Positions 55,660 through 64,000 of a stretch of DNA of 64,000 nucleotides are shown here, piece by piece. Source of the stretch: Actinomycetota bacterium. GTDB taxonomy: Bacteria; Actinomycetota; Acidimicrobiia; Acidimicrobiales; Ilumatobacteraceae. The notes beneath the pieces were generated by a model that ran no database searches, was not told where the DNA came from, and saw nothing but the letters and a program-made list of their open reading frames with translations. Position 1 is the first letter of the stretch. The number at the start of each line of letters is the position of its first letter. The translations under genes and the position numbers were made by a program. The DNA lies in contig JACQZZ010000013.1 of assembly GCA_016213625.1 (NCBI GenBank), forward strand, positions 62,001 to 126,000. The letters are read 5' to 3'.

Positions 55660-58600
55660 TCAGTCGGTTTCCGCGACCCACTCGTACAGAAGCGCTCCAA
55701 CGAGGCGGACGATTTCCGCGCGCGTGCCGCTGTCGGAGTAGAAGACGTCGGCCATCTGGTTGTGGGCACCATTGTTGTCGGAGACCGCATCGAGCACCCC
55801 GTCCGTCAGGTGAGGCGACTCGAGGAATTGCTTCTTCGTGTTCACACGCGCTTGCCCGACCAAGGTCGCATCGCCGAGAAGCGTGTTCAGCAAGCCCTCC
55901 ACAAACGTCTGCTTCTGACCGGCCGTGAACGCCTCGTCGCCGAAGAGGTCGTTTAGCCGGTCGATCACCTCCTGGAGCGCGACCATCTTCGGCTCCCGTC
56001 GAGCACCTGACCCGGCGCCAGTAATGCCTCTCAGCCCGACATCGGCATCGACGCCGAGCTTGATGTCGGCGGCACCGCGATCGATCTGTGCGACGTTCCG
56101 TAACGCCACGTCTCCCAAGTCGATCTCGGTCTGTGAACTGCCCGGACGAATCACGCGCTCAAGAAGCCGGTAGAAGTTCGCCCGCTTCTCCATCTCGGCG
56201 CCGTAATCGATGACCTGTGAGATGAAGTCGTACACCCGCACAAACGCCGCGACGTCGTTGCGAAACAATTCCAACTTCGCGAGCTCGGTGCGGTCGCTGT
56301 CCGACTCGGCCTGACGGTAAGCGGCCAGGAACCGTCGTTGCGCCGGCTGCACCGCAGCAGCAAGCGCGTTATTCCCGCCCCCCTTTCCGCGCGCCCCCGC
56401 AACCCAAGCCACGGCCGCCTGATCGATCTCTGCTTGTGTGTAGAGGTTCGACTGATCGAGTTTGGCGGCGATGTCGTTGACGACGTTCGGATCGGTCTCG
56501 ATTTCGATCCACGCGTCCTTGAAGTACGGCTCGAACGCAGAGCGGATCTCGGCGGCGTCGTTAACGAAGTCGAGCACCATCGTGGTGTCCTTCACCTTCC
56601 CGGACGGCGTGACATAGGTGCGGTTCAAGCGGGACAGGGTCTGCACCGCGGCCACACCAGCCAGCCGTTTGAACACATACATCGCCGACAGCAACGGTTG
56701 ATCGAACCCGGTCTGGAACTTGTTCGCCACGAGCATGATCTGGAACTCGCCCGACGCGAACGCCGAGGGCAAGTCCCGTCCACGAAGGTTCGTGTTCATC
56801 GACGCCTCAGTGAACGCGTTCGGCCCCGACTCGGGATCATCCACGGAACCTGAGAACGCGACGAGCGTCCCGATCTCGTAGCCCCGGTCCGCGATGTAAC
56901 GGTCGATCTCCAACTTGTACCGCACCGCCGCCTTCCGCGAATCGGTGACCACCATCGCCTTCGCGTGCCCCTCGAGAAGGTGGGCGACGTTCGCTCGGTA
57001 GTGCTCGACGACGATCCCGACTCGTTGAGCGATGTTCGTCGGATGCAGCGCCACCCACCGCACCAGACCCTTGGTCGCGGCGGCTTGGTCGACGAGCTCG
57101 TCACCGTGCTCGGTGCGCTGTGCGATCTGGAAGGCGAGGGCGTACGTCTGATAGCCGCGCAGTACGTCGAGAATGAACCGTTCCTCGATCGCCTGCTTCA
57201 TTGTGTAGACGTGGAATGGGACCGGCTTGCCGTCGCCGCCGGGTCGTCCGAACAGCTCCAACGTCTTCGCCTTCGGTGTGGCGGTGAACGCGTAGTACGA
57301 GATGTTCGACGAATCCGCTCGCGCCGCCGTCTCCGCGGCGAGCACCGCTTCGATATCGATCTCTCCGCCGTCCTCAACGTCGGCGAGCTCCTCAGTCGTG
57401 AGGACCGCCTTGAGTTTCGAGGCCGTTTGCCCTGTCTGGGAGGAGTGCGCTTCGTCTGCGATCACAGCGAAGCGTTTGCCGGCGAGACCCTTGTGCTTGC
57501 GGATCGCTTCCATGGCGTGAGGGAAAGTCTGGATCGTCACCACGACGATTCGAGTGCCCTTCACGAGTTCGTTGGCGAGGACCGTGGACTTCGACGCGCC
57601 CTCACCCGCGTTGCGGATCGCGGCGTCGTCGACCGTGGAGATGTAGCCGGCGCCCGGCTCGATCTGCCGGATCGCCTGCTGCAGTTGCGAGTCGAGCACC
57701 GTACGATCAGTGATCACGATGACCGTGTCGAACACCGGATCGTTGTTGTCGTCGTGAAGCTTCGACAACCGGTGCGCGGTCCACGAAATCGACCCCGTCT
57801 TGCCGGAGCCGGCCGAGTGCTGCACGAGGTATCGATTCCCGGGCCCTTCGGAGCGACTGCTCTCGACGAGTCTCGTGACGACATCCCACTGGTGAAGCCT
57901 CGGGAAGATGAGCGTGGTGTCGGTCGACTTCACGGCAGAGATCGGGTCGACGGTCGTCTCCGTGGTGACGAACACGAACTTGCCGATGATGTCGAGCCAG
58001 TTGTCGCGGGCCAGCACCCGCTCCCACAGGTAGGCGGTCGCCGAGCCTTTCGGGTTGACCGGGTTGCCTGCCCCGCCGCCGACGCCGAGGTTGAACGGCA
58101 GGAACCGGGTTGTCGGCCCGCGCAACTTGGTGGTCATGTACACGTCGGTGTTTGACACGGCGAAGTGGACAAGCGCACCAGAGATCGGCGTCAATAGCGG
58201 CTCATTACGCGGATCTCGGTCGTGCTGGTATTGGCGGATCGCATCCTGGACGGACTGCGTGAAGTCAGTCTTCAGCTCGGCGGTCGCAACGGGGATGCCG
58301 TTCACGAAGAACACCAAGTCGATGGAGTTTCCGTTCGTCTTCGAGTAGTGCACCTGGCGCATCACGCGCAGCCGAACGCTGGCGTACCGCTCGCCTGTCG
58401 CGGAGTTAAGCGAGTTCTCCGGCCGGAACTGCGCCATCGAGAGCCGGGCATTGATATGAGAGAAGCCCTTGCGGAGTACCGTCACGGTACCGCCACCATG
58501 ATCGTGAGGCGTGTCCAGGGCTGCCCGCAACCGGGCCAACAGCTGAGCTCGCTGCTTCGCCTCTCCGGCCGTCCCCAGCTTCACCACCTTCATCAGCTCG

Positions 58601-58755
58601 TCCGGCTGGGTGGACTCCAACCACCCGACCACGTCGCTCGCGAACAGCGCCAAGTCGCTGTCGTAGCCGGCATCCGTCGGCGAGTACAGCCACCCGTGTG
58701 CTGCAAGGTGATCGCACAGCTCCGTCTCGAACTGCAGCTCGTGGAAGTCACTCAC
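55660..58755 (-). CDS. hsdR: Type I restriction enzyme, restriction/translocase subunit HsdR
   Basis: 1031 residues, complete. The nuclease domain has NSIDLVFFVNGIPVATAELK with the D and E-x-K residues near 155-175. The translocase has the P-loop VQHSAGSGKTGSISWTAHRL (about 305-325), VIVITDRTVLDSQLQQ, RFAVIADEAHSSQTGQTASK (DEAH, near 425), YYAFTATPKAKTLELFG (motif III) and ANKFQTGFDQPLLSAMYVFK with the QTLSRLNRT motif VI. It cuts DNA lacking the HsdM mark after translocation. ATGA overlap with hsdS. Confidence 0.95.
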   Translation of the reverse strand: MSDFHELQFETELCDHLAAHGWLYSPTDAGYDSDLALFASDVVGWLESTQPDELMKVVKLGTAGEAKQRAQLLARLRAALDTPHDHGGGTVTVLRKGFSHINARLSMAQFRPENSLNSATGERYASVRLRVMRQVHYSKTNGNSIDLVFFVNGIPVATAELKTDFTQSVQDAIRQYQHDRDPRNEPLLTPISGALVHFAVSNTDVYMTTKLRGPTTRFLPFNLGVGGGAGNPVNPKGSATAYLWERVLARDNWLDIIGKFVFVTTETTVDPISAVKSTDTTLIFPRLHQWDVVTRLVESSRSEGPGNRYLVQHSAGSGKTGSISWTAHRLSKLHDDNNDPVFDTVIVITDRTVLDSQLQQAIRQIEPGAGYISTVDDAAIRNAGEGASKSTVLANELVKGTRIVVVTIQTFPHAMEAIRKHKGLAGKRFAVIADEAHSSQTGQTASKLKAVLTTEELADVEDGGEIDIEAVLAAETAARADSSNISYYAFTATPKAKTLELFGRPGGDGKPVPFHVYTMKQAIEERFILDVLRGYQTYALAFQIAQRTEHGDELVDQAAATKGLVRWVALHPTNIAQRVGIVVEHYRANVAHLLEGHAKAMVVTDSRKAAVRYKLEIDRYIADRGYEIGTLVAFSGSVDDPESGPNAFTEASMNTNLRGRDLPSAFASGEFQIMLVANKFQTGFDQPLLSAMYVFKRLAGVAAVQTLSRLNRTYVTPSGKVKDTTMVLDFVNDAAEIRSAFEPYFKDAWIEIETDPNVVNDIAAKLDQSNLYTQAEIDQAAVAWVAGARGKGGGNNALAAAVQPAQRRFLAAYRQAESDSDRTELAKLELFRNDVAAFVRVYDFISQVIDYGAEMEKRANFYRLLERVIRPGSSQTEIDLGDVALRNVAQIDRGAADIKLGVDADVGLRGITGAGSGARREPKMVALQEVIDRLNDLFGDEAFTAGQKQTFVEGLLNTLLGDATLVGQARVNTKKQFLESPHLTDGVLDAVSDNNGAHNQMADVFYSDSGTRAEIVRLVGALLYEWVAETD

Positions 58756-60017
58756 GCCGCACCCTGAACATCGATCTGGCCGGTAACTGCCGCCGCGACT
58801 AGAGCTCCACGGCGCTCTTTCGCCAACACGACGAAATGCTCCGCCTTCTGGATCAGCGCGTCGATTCTTGACGTCTCGTTTCGGAAGAGGTCAACACTAG
58901 CCTTCTGCTCGTCGAGACCTGGCGCATCGATCTCGATATCAACCAGGTCTGAGAAGTTGATGCGTGGCGTTCGCACGCTACCCGATTCGATGTTTCCGAT
59001 ACCCCGAACACGGGACGCCATTTCGCTGACAAAGGCCGGAGTACGCATGATGGCTGCGAGCCATCCCGATGCGAGGTTTTCGTGAGTTCTGAGCACCAAG
59101 TAGTCGGGACTGGTAAGGCCCGGCTGAGGCGCTACGCCGAGTGCGCCTTGGAACGCACGCATGCGGTTCACGACGATGTCCCCTCGGTTAACGACTTTGT
59201 AGGTGCTCAGATCGTCGGAGCGGGGCTCGTCATCGGAAATCTCACTGCGCGGACGCACTCCCCAGCTGATCGAGACGGACAGCAACGGAAGGTCTCTCCA
59301 GCGTTCGCCGGCGCGCTCGTCTACGGCGTCGACGTACCACTTCAACCGTCTGCCGGAGCCTACGGCGGGCCCCAGCACCTTGCTCGAAACAGCAGTCGCT
59401 CGCTCTCGAAGCGTCTCGATCAGAAGGATCTGCTTGTCGATCACCTGATCGATCTGGGCCGTTTCCGCGTCGAGGAAGTCCGCGATCCTTCGTTGTTCAT
59501 CCAGCGGGGGCAGGAGCCATGGCGCGTCCGCGAGCTCTTCACGGTTGATCTTCGGCATCTTCACTCTCATCGCGATCGAGCTCGCATAGTCAGAAAAGAG
59601 CTTCGACAGGATGAAGTTCAACGCGTAGCGGACGTCGACCTCGGGCACCGGAGTCATCGCGTACATGTCGGCGCTGCACAGGCAGTCCTCGACGGCGATC
59701 GCCGCCTTGTTCAGGGCCGGGCGGATCTTCGAGTACAAAATCTGACCGGCGGCAGCCACGTACTTCCCGCTGTCAGCGCTCTGGTCGCGAGCTGTCTCTC
59801 GCCCGATAATTCGTCCCGTGTCAGGCTCTATGTGATTCGGCGAGACGAGAACCATGCTTGCCCACGGTTCCTCCCGCGGATCGATCTGACCGCCGTTGAT
59901 CATCATGACGCGACGGAACTTCGTCGCCGTCCAGCCAGCTGGCACCGACCCAACCAATGGGTCCGCCCCAGCTTGCCGTTCTGCGACCGAGCGGTCGGTA
60001 GTCAAGTCCGTCACCAC
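58752..60017 (-). CDS. hsdS: Type I restriction enzyme, specificity subunit HsdS
   Basis: 421 residues, GTG start. Two target-recognition domains separated by a conserved helix: VGSVPAGWTATKFRRVMMIN starts the first, PLLSVSISWGVRPRSEISDD the second. The helical spacers are LLPPLDEQRRIADFLDAETA and IDAPGLDEQKASVDLFRNET. The repeated PxxDEQ-x-x-I-A-type helix start is the hallmark of HsdS. It sets which sequence both HsdM and HsdR act on. Specificity cannot be read from sequence. It starts 73 bases after the hsdM stop. Confidence 0.93.
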   Translation of the reverse strand: MVTDLTTDRSVAERQAGADPLVGSVPAGWTATKFRRVMMINGGQIDPREEPWASMVLVSPNHIEPDTGRIIGRETARDQSADSGKYVAAAGQILYSKIRPALNKAAIAVEDCLCSADMYAMTPVPEVDVRYALNFILSKLFSDYASSIAMRVKMPKINREELADAPWLLPPLDEQRRIADFLDAETAQIDQVIDKQILLIETLRERATAVSSKVLGPAVGSGRRLKWYVDAVDERAGERWRDLPLLSVSISWGVRPRSEISDDEPRSDDLSTYKVVNRGDIVVNRMRAFQGALGVAPQPGLTSPDYLVLRTHENLASGWLAAIMRTPAFVSEMASRVRGIGNIESGSVRTPRINFSDLVDIEIDAPGLDEQKASVDLFRNETSRIDALIQKAEHFVVLAKERRGALVAAAVTGQIDVQGAA

Positions 60018-60090
60018 TGCCGGACCCCTCTCGTCGACCTTGACAGTCCACTGATCTCATTGCCCTGGGACGTCCAAAACCAACGGCCGC

Positions 60091-61854
60091 TCACTTCTCC
60101 ACCTCGCGGAGCAACGCAATGATCTCGCCAGCGAGCTGGTTGAGGTCCGCATCGATCTCGCTGAGTGGGCGCGGAGGGACGTATTTGTAGAAGTAGCGGG
60201 TCAGCGGGATCTCGTAACCGACCCGTGTCTTCCTGTAGTCGATCCACGCATCCGGAACGTGCGGCAGCACCTCGCGTTCGAAGTACGCCTTGATCGTCGC
60301 TTCGACTGGGACAGCTGCATCCAGATCGAACGGGACGTTCTCAGTGTCCCGGAGCCGCGGGTCCGGCTTCGGTTTGACCTTCCGATCTGCTGTTGAGACG
60401 CCGTCGCCGTGGAGCGGACGTTCGACGGTAATCGTGTAGTAGCCGAAGGCCCGACTGTCGAACACTTTGGAAAATTCGAGGTTTTCGGTCGCCTGCTCGT
60501 CGAAGTCGGAGTACATCCGCAGGATGCGGGCACGGCTCGAGTCGTCGATCTTGCGGTTCTTGTTGCCGAGGTTCTTGCTGAGCTTCGTGTAGAACGTCGT
60601 GGCGTCGATCAGTTGAACCTTGCCTCGCCGCTCTACGGGTTTTGTGTTGTCGAGCAACCAGATGTAAGTGGCGATCCCGGTGTTGTAGAACATGTTGGTG
60701 GGCAAGGCGACGATCGTGTCAACGAGGTCGGACTCCAGCAGCCAGCGGCGGATCTCTGACTCGCCGGACTCGGCAGCGCCGTTGAATAACGGTGAGCCAT
60801 TCAACACGATTGCAGCCCGGCCACCGCCGTCGCGTTCGGGTCGCATCTTCGACGCCAGGTGCGACAGGAAGAGCATCTGGCCGTCACTGATCTTTGGCAG
60901 CCCGGCACCGAACCGGCCCGCCTTGCCGGTGGCGGCTCGTTCCTTCTTCACCGCCGCCTCTGACGCCTTCCAGTCGACGCCGTACGGTGGGTTCGAGAGG
61001 CAGTAGTCGAACGTCTTCCCAGCGAACTTGTCGTTGGCGAGGGTGTCGCCCATCTGGATGTTCGAGGCGTCCTGACCCTTCACGATCATGTCGGACTTGC
61101 AGATCGCGTACGACTGATCGTTGATCTCCTGGCCGTACAGCACCATGGTCGCCGTTGGGTTCTGTCGAAGTAGATGCTCTTCAGCAAGCGACAGCATTCC
61201 TCCGGTGCCGGCCGTCGGGTCGTACACCGAGCGAATCACGTCGGGTTTGGTGAGTGCCTCGCTGTCCTCGGCGAACAGCAGGTCGACCATCAGTCTGATC
61301 GCGTCACGAGGTGTGTAGTGCTCGCCGGCCTCTTCGTTCGATGCCTCAGCGAACTTGCGGATCAGTTCCTCGAACAGATCGCCCATTGCTGCGTTCGGGA
61401 CAGTGTCGGGGTGGAGGTCCACATCGGCGAACTGCTTGACGACGAGGTAGAGCCGGTCCTTCTCGGCGAGCGTGGCGATCTCATTTTCAAACTTGAACCT
61501 GCTGAAGACGTCAACGTTCGAGGAGAAACGACTGATGTAGTCGATCAGGTTGTCGGCGAGGCCGTCGGGGTCCGCCAGCAACCGGTCGAAGTCGTATTCC
61601 GACGCGCAGTAGAAACGCAGGTCGGTCTGTTTGCGGATCTGACGTGCCAACAGGTCCGGGTTATCGGTCTTCTCTGCGAGCTTTCGCATGACGGGTCGAT
61701 GTTCGGCCATCACGGCGTCGAGCCGTCGCAGGATTGTCATAGGCAGGATCACGCTGCCGTACTGGTGTGGTTTGTAGACCCCTCGAAGCTGGTCGGCAAT
61801 CTGCCAGATGAAGTTCGCCAGGTTGACCGGGCGCACGGGGCTGCTGGCTGACAT
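60091..61854 (-). CDS. hsdM: Type I DNA methyltransferase subunit HsdM
   Basis: 587 residues from the ATG 61854 overlapping the stop of the RHH gene (TGATG). The N-terminal HsdM_N domain includes FIWQIADQLRGVYKPHQYGS followed by VILPMTILRRLD. The methyltransferase part has SAM motif I SVYDPTAGTGGMLSLAEEHL near 215 and the catalytic motif DYCLSNPPYGVDWK (N-P-P-Y, near 288), an N6-adenine enzyme. The end YEIPLTRYFYKYVPPRPLSE with the following DADLNQLAGEI helix is typical of hsdM products. It modifies the sites chosen by HsdS. Confidence 0.96.
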   Translation of the reverse strand: MSASSPVRPVNLANFIWQIADQLRGVYKPHQYGSVILPMTILRRLDAVMAEHRPVMRKLAEKTDNPDLLARQIRKQTDLRFYCASEYDFDRLLADPDGLADNLIDYISRFSSNVDVFSRFKFENEIATLAEKDRLYLVVKQFADVDLHPDTVPNAAMGDLFEELIRKFAEASNEEAGEHYTPRDAIRLMVDLLFAEDSEALTKPDVIRSVYDPTAGTGGMLSLAEEHLLRQNPTATMVLYGQEINDQSYAICKSDMIVKGQDASNIQMGDTLANDKFAGKTFDYCLSNPPYGVDWKASEAAVKKERAATGKAGRFGAGLPKISDGQMLFLSHLASKMRPERDGGGRAAIVLNGSPLFNGAAESGESEIRRWLLESDLVDTIVALPTNMFYNTGIATYIWLLDNTKPVERRGKVQLIDATTFYTKLSKNLGNKNRKIDDSSRARILRMYSDFDEQATENLEFSKVFDSRAFGYYTITVERPLHGDGVSTADRKVKPKPDPRLRDTENVPFDLDAAVPVEATIKAYFEREVLPHVPDAWIDYRKTRVGYEIPLTRYFYKYVPPRPLSEIDADLNQLAGEIIALLREVEK

Positions 61855-62066
61855 CAGGCGGCGGCCTTCCGGCCCGCGCCCGAGCGTGGCCCGCCGCGCC
61901 GATCGGGTTCGATCCGCCTCCGGATCGATGCGGCCCCAGGCGCCTTGTCCCGGAGCGTCTCCGCAGCGGCGCGCACGACAGCGCTGACCGTCGTTCCATG
62001 AGCAGCTGCTTCCGCCCGTAGCGCTGCCAGCTGGTCGTCCTCGATGGTGACTGTCATCCGCTGCAT
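61854..62066 (-). CDS. Ribbon-helix-helix regulator heading the hsd operon
   Basis: 70 residues from ATG 62066 (ATG 62057 also possible). RMTVTIEDDQLAALRAEAAA and HGTTVSAVVRAAAETLRDKA are the ribbon and two helices of a CopG/Arc-type DNA-binding protein. A flexible Arg/Gly tail (RRRIEPDRRGGPRSGAGRKA) may add DNA affinity. The position, coupled to hsdM, suggests control of the operon, for instance delay of restriction after transfer to a new host. Could alternatively be the antitoxin-like partner of the PIN protein at the operon end. Confidence 0.72.
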   Translation of the reverse strand: MQRMTVTIEDDQLAALRAEAAAHGTTVSAVVRAAAETLRDKAPGAASIRRRIEPDRRGGPRSGAGRKAAA

Positions 62067-62273
62067 GCGGTGACCGTAGCCGTGCTCTGGATTCAGAGTG
62101 TGACTTTGCCCCCGGCGCTTGACATGACCACGTGCGAGATGGAGCGCCCGGCGGGCTGCCCAGCCAGGCCCGTAACCTTGTGTCACGGCTTACTACGGTG
62201 AGTTGGGGCACGCATGGCTAGTTGCTGCGTGCTGACTGGACCGGGATCGTGCGAGTGACGGGGAGGCACAGGT

Positions 62274-63185
62274 TTGGCTGAGGAGACGGCATCCGCTGGC
62301 TGGCCCGATAGAGGTATCGATCTAGCGAGTTGGATCAACAGCGGCCGCGAGGCGTGGCTACTCCTCGGAGTTGCAAACGGTTGGCAGCCGACGGAGGGGA
62401 GTCCGCTACGGCTTGACGATCTCACGCTCCATGCCGGGGCAAGGAGCAGCAACAGCGGCTGGTTCTCCCGCCTGTCGATGCTCGGCGCAGCAGACATGCT
62501 CAGCGGTGTGGCGACGTTGTATGCCGCCACACCTGCGGTCCCACTTTCTCGAGCCCACTTCCCGATAGCTCGTTCTATCCAAGAACATCTCGGACAGGTG
62601 ATTTGGCTCCTGGAGCCTGGCAGCCTCGTCACGCACGATGGACAGCAGCCGCCTGTGGCTTCGCACGACCTCGACGCTGACCTGTTCCGCGCCCGTTCGC
62701 GGCGAGCGGCGATGTTGTACTGGAAGTTCTTGGACGACGCTTGTTCGTCGGTCAGGTTGGAGTTTGGGGAGGGTTCGGCGGAGCACACCGAAGCCGTGAG
62801 TAACAGGACCGAGGCGAAGCACATCGTCGCTGAACTCAGCGGCGATACGAACGCGTTCCCAAGCTCGACGGACTTCGCGAACATGACGATCCAATTCGTC
62901 TACAAGCTGAACGGCCAGGCGGTGACCGACGCCACCAAGCACGTGTACAAACGTCTGTCCGAGACGGCACACGGAGGCCTATACGGGTTGTACGGAGACA
63001 AGACCGTGGATCCGCAGTCTGGCCACTACGGCTTCGTCCAGGACGATGCCGACCTGGACGCTGTGGCCCGCCAGGTCGGAATCTGGTGGTACGCGACCAC
63101 CCAATTGGTTGCATCTGGACACGGTTGGAGTTGGGCCAGCGAGTTCAGCGAGTGGGACCGCGAGATGCGCAGACTGTTCAACTGA
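62274..63185 (+). CDS. Hypothetical helical protein of the ARS...AHG type
   Basis: 303 residues from a TTG preceded by GGGGAGG. Helices with HFPIARSIQEHLGQVIWLLE and RARSRRAAMLYWKFLDDACS, and near residue 225 YKRLSETAHGGLYGLYGDKT. The R-S-x-x-E-x-x-x-x-x-x-W-L-L-E/x-P and S-E-T-A-H-G motifs match those of 46030-46902. Function unknown. It is divergent from the hsd operon, 207 bases from the RHH gene, so a shared control region is possible. Confidence 0.62.
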   Translation: MAEETASAGWPDRGIDLASWINSGREAWLLLGVANGWQPTEGSPLRLDDLTLHAGARSSNSGWFSRLSMLGAADMLSGVATLYAATPAVPLSRAHFPIARSIQEHLGQVIWLLEPGSLVTHDGQQPPVASHDLDADLFRARSRRAAMLYWKFLDDACSSVRLEFGEGSAEHTEAVSNRTEAKHIVAELSGDTNAFPSSTDFANMTIQFVYKLNGQAVTDATKHVYKRLSETAHGGLYGLYGDKTVDPQSGHYGFVQDDADLDAVARQVGIWWYATTQLVASGHGWSWASEFSEWDREMRRLFN

Positions 63186-63219
63186 AAGGGCCGCCTGCTG
63201 GACGAGGCAGGCTTGACCT

Positions 63220-63444
63220 TCACAGGCGAGTCAGTCGGTTGAGTTCGTTGAGCGCGTGGCGCACGCCCGGCCAGCGGCTGCCAAGTGAGTCAAGTGCCCT
63301 GGCGATGTCGCGTTGCCGTCGAGCTAACTCAACGGCGGTCTCGATGAGTTCGTCGATCTGGCTCTGCGGAAGCGATCCCATCGAGTTCGACCGCCGGAGG
63401 CTCTCGATCTGCTCGACGACAATGGCATTTGGCGAGTTTCGCAT
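63220..63444 (-). CDS. Small hypothetical protein (74 aa)
   Basis: Starts at ATG 63444 (MRNSPNAIVVEQIESLRRSN). A single amphipathic helical stretch, LPQSQIDELIETAVELARRQ and RDIARALDSLGSRWPGVRHA, then NELNRLTRL. An upstream extension to 63612 is open but of implausible composition. No family recognised. It converges with the preceding gene, 34 bases between stops. Confidence 0.45.
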   Translation of the reverse strand: MRNSPNAIVVEQIESLRRSNSMGSLPQSQIDELIETAVELARRQRDIARALDSLGSRWPGVRHALNELNRLTRL

Positions 63445-63529
63445 GAGCGAACGTACGTTCGCAAATGGCGACCTTGGGCGGCGCGCAGCTTCTCGTCGAG
63501 AGCACAGCATCGGTTGCCTATCGAGTGGG

Positions 63530-63751
63530 TCAGCCGGCGCAGGCGTCAGAGCACACGGTGCACGCTGCGTCGGGCTCGGTGAGGACGATGCCGGCTTCGC
63601 CGTCGGCCGCAACGAGTGAGCCGGCGGGATGGGTCAATCGAAAGGAGCATTCAATCGTGCCGTCGGGCCAGCGGACGCCGGTGAGGTCGGCCGGAAGCGG
63701 CTGGCTCGAGCCGGCCACGAATGTCCGTTTCGATGGTGAGGTCGTGGACAT
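63530..63751 (-). CDS. Possible small cysteine-tailed protein (73 aa)
   Basis: ATG 63751. TFVAGSSQPLPADLTGVRWP and DGTIECSFRLTHPAGSLVAA read like a small beta domain, and the end is EPDAACTVCSDACAG with three cysteines that could bind metal. It follows the DUF305 gene on the same strand by 27 bases. Plausible but unsupported by any family I know. Confidence 0.4.
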   Translation of the reverse strand: MSTTSPSKRTFVAGSSQPLPADLTGVRWPDGTIECSFRLTHPAGSLVAADGEAGIVLTEPDAACTVCSDACAG

Positions 63752-63778
63752 CGGATGGATCGTACGGCGGCTGGATGC

Positions 63779-64000
63779 TCAGCCCTGGAGGAGGGCCTTC
63801 ATCTCGGTGATCTCGCCTTGTTGGGCGGTGATGATCTGGTCGGCGAGGGCGAGCACGTCGGCGTTCGAGCCGTCGGCCTTAACGGCCTGGGACTGGGTGA
63901 TGGCGCCTTCGTGGTGAGCGATCATCATCTCGAGCCACGTCTTGTCGAACTCCGTGCCGGTCATGGCCGCCATGGTGTCCATCTGTTCGGCGGTCATCAT
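63779..64000 (-). CDS. DUF305 family protein, C-terminal part (5' end beyond window)
   Basis: 73 residues visible, in frame to the right edge. MAAMTGTEFDKTWLEMMIAH followed by HEGAITQSQAVKADG and ALADQIITAQQGEITEMKAL is the second helical pair of DUF305, a ferritin-like fold; the MIAHHEGA motif with HH is a proposed metal site and Met-rich helices suggest copper. Usually exported and linked to metal resistance. Whether it is ICE cargo or chromosome cannot be decided here. Confidence 0.85.
   Translation of the reverse strand: MMTAEQMDTMAAMTGTEFDKTWLEMMIAHHEGAITQSQAVKADGSNADVLALADQIITAQQGEITEMKALLQG

Noticed and set aside
56965-58155. 396-codon plus-strand frame inside hsdR
   Set aside because: hsdR on the opposite strand has all helicase motifs in frame; this is its antisense.
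63460-63917. Plus-strand 150-codon frame near the right edge
   Set aside because: Antisense to the DUF305 gene and the small Cys-tailed frame; no domain.

Overview
The window is high-GC actinobacterial DNA. I infer a lineage near the Acidimicrobiia from the small basic ribosomal protein with an ANHGKRPN signature, the mycothiol/DinB-type TIGR03086 protein, an LPXTG-anchored surface protein and SCO6880-type conjugation genes; species cannot be named. Positions 1-11541 look like ordinary chromosome: ychF, a sortase-anchored surface protein, a PHP phosphoesterase, a 28-residue bL37-like protein, a prolyl oligopeptidase, two VOC proteins, an L,D-transpeptidase, a RecB-like nuclease and a secreted TAP-type hydrolase.

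At 11542-11628 lies tRNA-Leu(UAA), followed at once by a tyrosine integrase. From there to at least about 63 kb the content is that of a large integrative and conjugative element (ICE). I found no second copy of the tRNA 3' end, so the far boundary is either outside the window or too diverged to see. The left arm carries integrase, a Ymh/TIGR02391 protein, an AbiGi-like protein and an excisionase-like protein. It is followed by a compact, translationally coupled Tad/Flp-type pilus operon (15.1-22.7 kb) that ends in a 1013-residue membrane protein with LysM repeats and a C-terminal SARP/BTAD regulator module.

The core transfer module spans 27.3-37.9 kb: a two-domain peptidoglycan hydrolase, a VirB2-like pilin, a VirB8-position protein, a VirB6/TrbL-like membrane protein, an SCO6880-family protein, a VirB4-like ATPase, a Toprim primase, an SSB-like protein and a VirD4/TraG coupling protein. 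The MobF (TrwC/TraA) relaxase-helicase is on the minus strand at 46.9-50.7 kb, preceded by small accessory genes and an ArdC antirestriction gene.

Cargo looks defensive. An XRE/ImmA pair diverges from a ubiquitin-like operon (39.2-41.3 kb: multiubiquitin-family Ubl, E2-like protein, JAB-ThiF fusion). In that operon neither the E2-like protein nor the E1 part shows a clear free catalytic cysteine, and the Ubl lacks a terminal glycine. A type I restriction-modification operon (RHH regulator, hsdM, hsdS, hsdR) is followed by a PIN-domain gene and faces a second PIN-like gene. Three helical hypothetical proteins with a shared AHG/AHFG-type motif are scattered through the element.

The most unusual non-coding signal is a roughly 135-bp structured element present three times (51.4, 52.1 and 53.4 kb), each time just upstream of a minus-strand gene, with base-pair covariation between copies. 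Perfect palindromes also sit in several divergent intergenic regions (8.0, 26.45 and 39.15 kb) and are likely operators.
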